Positions 15,599 through 17,318 of a DNA stretch of 17,318 bases are shown here, piece after piece (the stretch's first letter is position 1; every line of letters begins with the position of its first letter). The DNA comes from Actinomycetes bacterium (GTDB taxonomy: Bacteria; Actinomycetota; Actinomycetes; Actinomycetales; Microbacteriaceae). The translations under genes were made by a program, and so were the position numbers. The stretch spans positions 1 through 17,318 of the forward strand of contig JAEZHW010000066.1 in assembly GCA_023436775.1 (NCBI GenBank), read 5' to 3'. The notes beneath the pieces were generated by a model. That model was given only the letters and a program-made list of their open reading frames with translations, was not told the origin of the DNA and did not search any database.

Positions 15599-16018
15599 TC
15601 AGAACTTCAGCGTTCCTGCGAAGTAGTCGTCCCCGATCGTCGAGTTATACCCGTAAGCACTCGCGCGGAACTTCTTACCGACCGGGATGCCGCTGATGAT
15701 AGTGCCATAACTCCCCGTGCCACCAAAGTAGCGGAATGTTGAGAGAGTGGACCCGTCCTCGTTGATCACTGCGTAATACAGTTGATGAACAAAGGGCACG
15801 TTGTTCTGCACGAGAAGGTTGGATGGATTCAGTTCAACAGCAGTACGGGTCGTCTTACGAACAACGTTGTACTTCGTGGCAGTCGCTTGCGTCTTAGCGG
15901 TCGTATAGCCAGAGATGGTTTCCGTAGCGGCCTGGGCGGCCATCGCAGGCAGCATGAGACCAGCCGCCAGTACTACGACGAGTGATGCACGCACCAAACG
16001 CGGTCGAGTATTACTCAT
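15599..16018 (-). CDS. Small secreted protein, beta-rich, unknown family
   Basis: The 139-residue product has a textbook Sec signal: RPRLVR, hydrophobic SLVVVLAAGLMLP, then AMAAQA with likely cleavage after Ala30, leaving about 109 residues. The mature part has no cysteine and is rich in Thr, Tyr, Ser, Gly and Phe (FRYFGGTGSYGTIISG; FRASAYGYNSTIGDDYFAG), alternating as in a beta-sandwich, and ends in TLKF. Its GC content is about 54% by my count of 420 bases, clearly below the neighbours, which suggests separate origin. ATG at 16018 follows AGGGGGAA. It has its own promoter and hairpin terminator, so it is probably made in larger amounts than the downstream transporter genes. Size, signal and transporter neighbours recall lactococcin-972-like bacteriocin loci, but I see no clear sequence match to that family, so I give no function. 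Confidence 0.82.
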   Translation of the reverse strand: MSNTRPRLVRASLVVVLAAGLMLPAMAAQAATETISGYTTAKTQATATKYNVVRKTTRTAVELNPSNLLVQNNVPFVHQLYYAVINEDGSTLSTFRYFGGTGSYGTIISGIPVGKKFRASAYGYNSTIGDDYFAGTLKF

Positions 16019-16039
16019 AATTCCCCCTTGATCGCTTGA

Positions 16040-16054
16040 GAGGGACCCCCCCTC
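16040..16054 (-). other. Leader hairpin with run of seven G on the mRNA strand
   Basis: In the predicted 5' leader of the secreted-protein gene, GAGGG pairs with CCCTC (16040-16044 with 16050-16054). The minus strand carries seven consecutive G at 16046-16052. The homopolymer could slip in length and change the leader structure. Confidence 0.4.
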
Positions 16055-16065
16055 CCAAGGCTCCT

Positions 16066-16094
16066 AGGATATGGGAACCCAACTCGGATATCAA
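16066..16094 (-). promoter_or_regulatory. Sigma-70-like promoter for the small secreted-protein gene
   Basis: Reading the minus strand, TTGATA (16094-16089; 5 of 6 to TTGACA) is followed after exactly 17 bp by TATCCT (16071-16066; 4 of 6 to TATAAT). Transcription would begin near 16059, giving a leader of about 40 nt before the ATG at 16018. Confidence 0.6.
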
Positions 16095-16215
16095 TGAGGA
16101 TTCGACACTTCTTGTGAATCACCGGTAGCGCGTCTCAGTTGCCCACCGGTTCCGCAAGCTTCGGTGCCGCCTCAAGGCGAGTACCCGCGGTCCGCCGTTG
16201 TGCAGCGCAACGCCC

Positions 16216-16249
16216 CCCCCCGGTCTCAGAGCGGAAGAGACCGAGGGGG
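16216..16249 (-). terminator. Terminator-like hairpin after the second GntR gene
   Basis: CGGTCTC (16221-16227) pairs with GAGACCG (16237-16243), and beyond a one-base bulge CCCCC (16216-16220) pairs with GGGGG (16245-16249). It lies 20 bp downstream of the GntR stop (16269) on the minus strand. No U-tract follows. A run of nine C (16213-16221) forms its outer part. Confidence 0.6.
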
Positions 16250-16268
16250 CGAATGCGGTTGCTCGCGG

Positions 16269-16910
16269 CTAGTCGATGCTGCCCGCGAGGCGGTCGGCGG
16301 CCCCCTGCAGGTGGCCGGTGACGATGCGCTCGGCCCGGTCGGGGTCTCCGGCCGAGATCGCATTCATGAGTCGTTCGTGCTCGGTGATGATGATCTCCGG
16401 GCTGAGTAAAGGTCGTCCGTGGACCTGGGCCATGCACAGGCGCATGTCCGCAGCCAGGCCGGTGTAGATCCGGGACAGCTTCGGGCTCCCGTAGCCCTGC
16501 ACCAGGAGCGTGTGGAATCGCATGTCCGGCTCGATCAGGGCTGCACCGCCACGGTTGGACAGTCCCACGATGTCTTCCTGGGCCAGGCGCAGGGTGTGCG
16601 GCACGCGATGGCGCAGCGCGAGGGCGCGAACAGCGGACACCTCAATAGCGAGGCGCGCCTGATAGATGTCCAGCACCTCGGCTGGGCTCAGTTCGGGCAC
16701 GCGGGCCGAGCGATGCAGCGACTGCACGAGCAGGCCTTGGGCCACCACCTGCTCGATTGCCGCCTTCGCGGTCGGGCGCGAGACACCGTGACGCGCCACG
16801 AGTGACGCTTCCGTCACAGCCTCACCCGGTCGCAGTGCGCCAGAGAAAATCCGCTCGCGAAGATCGTCGACGAGGGTGTCGACCACTGATACCAGCACCG
16901 AACTGTCCAT
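16269..16910 (-). CDS. GntR-family transcription regulator, FadR/FCD subfamily (copy 2)
   Basis: The 213-residue protein has a winged helix (recognition region ARHGVSRPTAKAAIEQVVAQGLL) and an FCD domain with Asp129, His133, His178 and His200 at exactly the positions of the first copy. By hand alignment about 120 of 213 residues are identical with no gap, so the two are close paralogues. ATG at 16910 follows AGGAGGTG, a strong ribosome site; an open frame upstream to 17063 is not family-like. Nothing divergent is encoded inside the window, so its target is unknown: candidates are itself, the dehydrogenase region at 9 kb or the secreted-protein locus directly downstream. Two long palindromes lie between its start and the end of the window and may be its own control region. 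Confidence 0.95.
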   Translation of the reverse strand: MDSSVLVSVVDTLVDDLRERIFSGALRPGEAVTEASLVARHGVSRPTAKAAIEQVVAQGLLVQSLHRSARVPELSPAEVLDIYQARLAIEVSAVRALALRHRVPHTLRLAQEDIVGLSNRGGAALIEPDMRFHTLLVQGYGSPKLSRIYTGLAADMRLCMAQVHGRPLLSPEIIITEHERLMNAISAGDPDRAERIVTGHLQGAADRLAGSID

Positions 16911-16958
16911 CCTGCACCTCCTGTCCGCGCGGTCTCCCGCCGGCCTCATTGCTCCCGT

Positions 16959-17004
16959 CCCGTTGGGTGTCGGCTCGGGTTCTGAGCACCGACACCCAAC
17001 CGGG
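16959..17004. promoter_or_regulatory. Palindrome upstream of second GntR gene, 12-bp perfect core
   Basis: GTTGGGTGTCGG (16962-16973) is the reverse complement of CCGACACCCAAC (16989-17000), with a 15-nt loop that itself contains CTC/GAG. Past a one-base bulge the pairing extends by CCC/GGG to 16959 and 17004. It starts 49 bp upstream of the ATG at 16910 and could be a leader hairpin or an operator. Confidence 0.75.
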
Positions 17005-17015
17005 CGGTTGCGGGG

Positions 17016-17054
17016 CGGAGCGCCGTCACCGTGGGGTGTTGTGACGGCGCTCCG
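17016..17054. promoter_or_regulatory. Long palindrome, 14-bp arms, 11-nt loop, upstream of second GntR gene
   Basis: CGGAGCGCCGTCAC (17016-17029) is the exact reverse complement of GTGACGGCGCTCCG (17041-17054). Arm length and loop length equal those of the palindrome at 9065-9103 near the first GntR gene, although the arm sequences differ. The minus-strand loop shares ACCCC with the plus-strand loop of the other. Confidence 0.8.
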
Positions 17055-17099
17055 TTCTTCCACACACGATCGGCGTTGCGCTTGGGGGGCTCGCAGCCA

Positions 17100-17318
17100 T
17101 CCGATCTACTAGAAGAGATGCATTGCCACGCATTTCGTGACGCGACTTGACAGGCAATTTTCTGACTTTTTTTCCAGGCCTCAGAAATGCCGCAGGGGGC
17201 CGGGGGGGGCCCCCCCGGCCCCCGGCGGCATTTCTGAGGCCTGGAAAAAAAGTCAGAAAATTGCCTGTCAAGTCGCGTCACGAAATGCGTGGCAATGCAT
17301 CTCTTCTAGTAGATCGGA
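17100..17318. repeat. 219-nt near-perfect palindrome running to the window end
   Basis: Each base from 17100 is complementary to its mirror around 17209, with 109-bp arms and a single mismatch (A17194 against G17224). The centre is a run of G followed by a run of C. A T7 run (17167-17173) mirrors an A7 run (17245-17251). Outside the centre the arms are richer in A+T than the host genes, and each carries TTGACA pointing inwards. The right end is the last base of the window, so the true length is unknown. Confidence 0.9.

Larger units (their letters stand above)
16911..17099. other. Non-coding stretch upstream of the second GntR gene
   Basis: I see no credible gene between the GntR start at 16910 and the terminal palindrome (408 bp to the window end in all). 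This first part holds the two palindromes listed separately and ACGATCGG at 17066-17073, which also occurs at 9072-9079 beside the first GntR gene. No clear -35/-10 pair was found. Confidence 0.6.

Noticed and set aside
15599..16018. Assignment as a lactococcin 972 bacteriocin
   Set aside because: Signal peptide, size class and ABC neighbours are suggestive, but I see no convincing residue pattern of that family, and the permease is MacB-type, unlike the large seven-segment protein usually found there.
16130..16440. Short open frames around and within the end of the second GntR gene
   Set aside because: They are Arg/Pro-rich shadows without ribosome sites or recognisable motifs.
16911..17063. 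N-terminal extension of the second GntR protein to 17063
   Set aside because: The extra sequence runs through the palindromes and is not family-like; ATG at 16910 follows a strong AGGAGGT and aligns exactly with the paralogue's start.
17167..17251. Intrinsic terminator in the terminal palindrome
   Set aside because: On either strand the T run precedes the stem and an A run follows it, which is the wrong order for an intrinsic terminator.

Overview
The window looks like a piece of a high-GC Gram-positive (actinobacterial) genome, probably one contig, because it opens inside a gene and closes inside a perfect fold-back. The evidence is the high GC, frequent GTG starts, tightly packed reading frames and several families typical of actinomycetes: a degenerate large helicase-like protein, FCD-type GntR regulators and lipoprotein-anchored MacA-like adaptors. 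I cannot name the order or genus. I found no rRNA, tRNA, transposase or CRISPR array.

Layout. 1-830 (+): the end of a 5-formyltetrahydrofolate cyclo-ligase gene, then mscL. 857-4953 (-): a 1249-residue helicase-like protein whose ATPase and nuclease motifs look degraded, followed two bases later by a small Ala-rich protein. 5151-7026 (+): a CE7 acetyl esterase overlapping a ROK sugar kinase, a small carbohydrate module. 7023-7649 (-): a six-segment Pr6Pr-like membrane protein. 7726-8978 (-): a GntR/FCD regulator followed by a uridine-kinase-like P-loop kinase. Divergent from these, 9134-11968 (+) encodes a 944-residue flavin and iron-sulfur 2-hydroxyacid (D-lactate type) dehydrogenase. The 155-bp gap between regulator and dehydrogenase holds a perfect LldR/FadR-type operator and a 14-bp-arm palindrome.

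11991-16018 (-) is the most interesting part: a five-gene locus encoding a small low-GC secreted protein, a Cys-containing lipoprotein, a MacA-like adaptor lipoprotein, a MacB/LolD-type ATPase and a MacB-type permease. The last three genes overlap or abut with translational-coupling junctions. The first gene has a good sigma-70-like promoter and is separated from the others by a strong hairpin, which suggests high expression of the secreted product and lower expression of the transporter. I read it as a candidate secreted-effector or bacteriocin-like peptide with a dedicated tripartite-like exporter or immunity pump. The function is not shown by the sequence.

16269-16910 (-) is a second FCD GntR regulator, about 56% identical without gaps to the first. 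Its upstream region carries two long palindromes, one with the same geometry (14-bp arms, 11-nt loop) as the palindrome next to the first regulator. 17100-17318 is a 219-nt nearly perfect palindrome that runs to the last base. It may be an assembly or fold-back artefact, a hairpin end, or a real inverted duplication.
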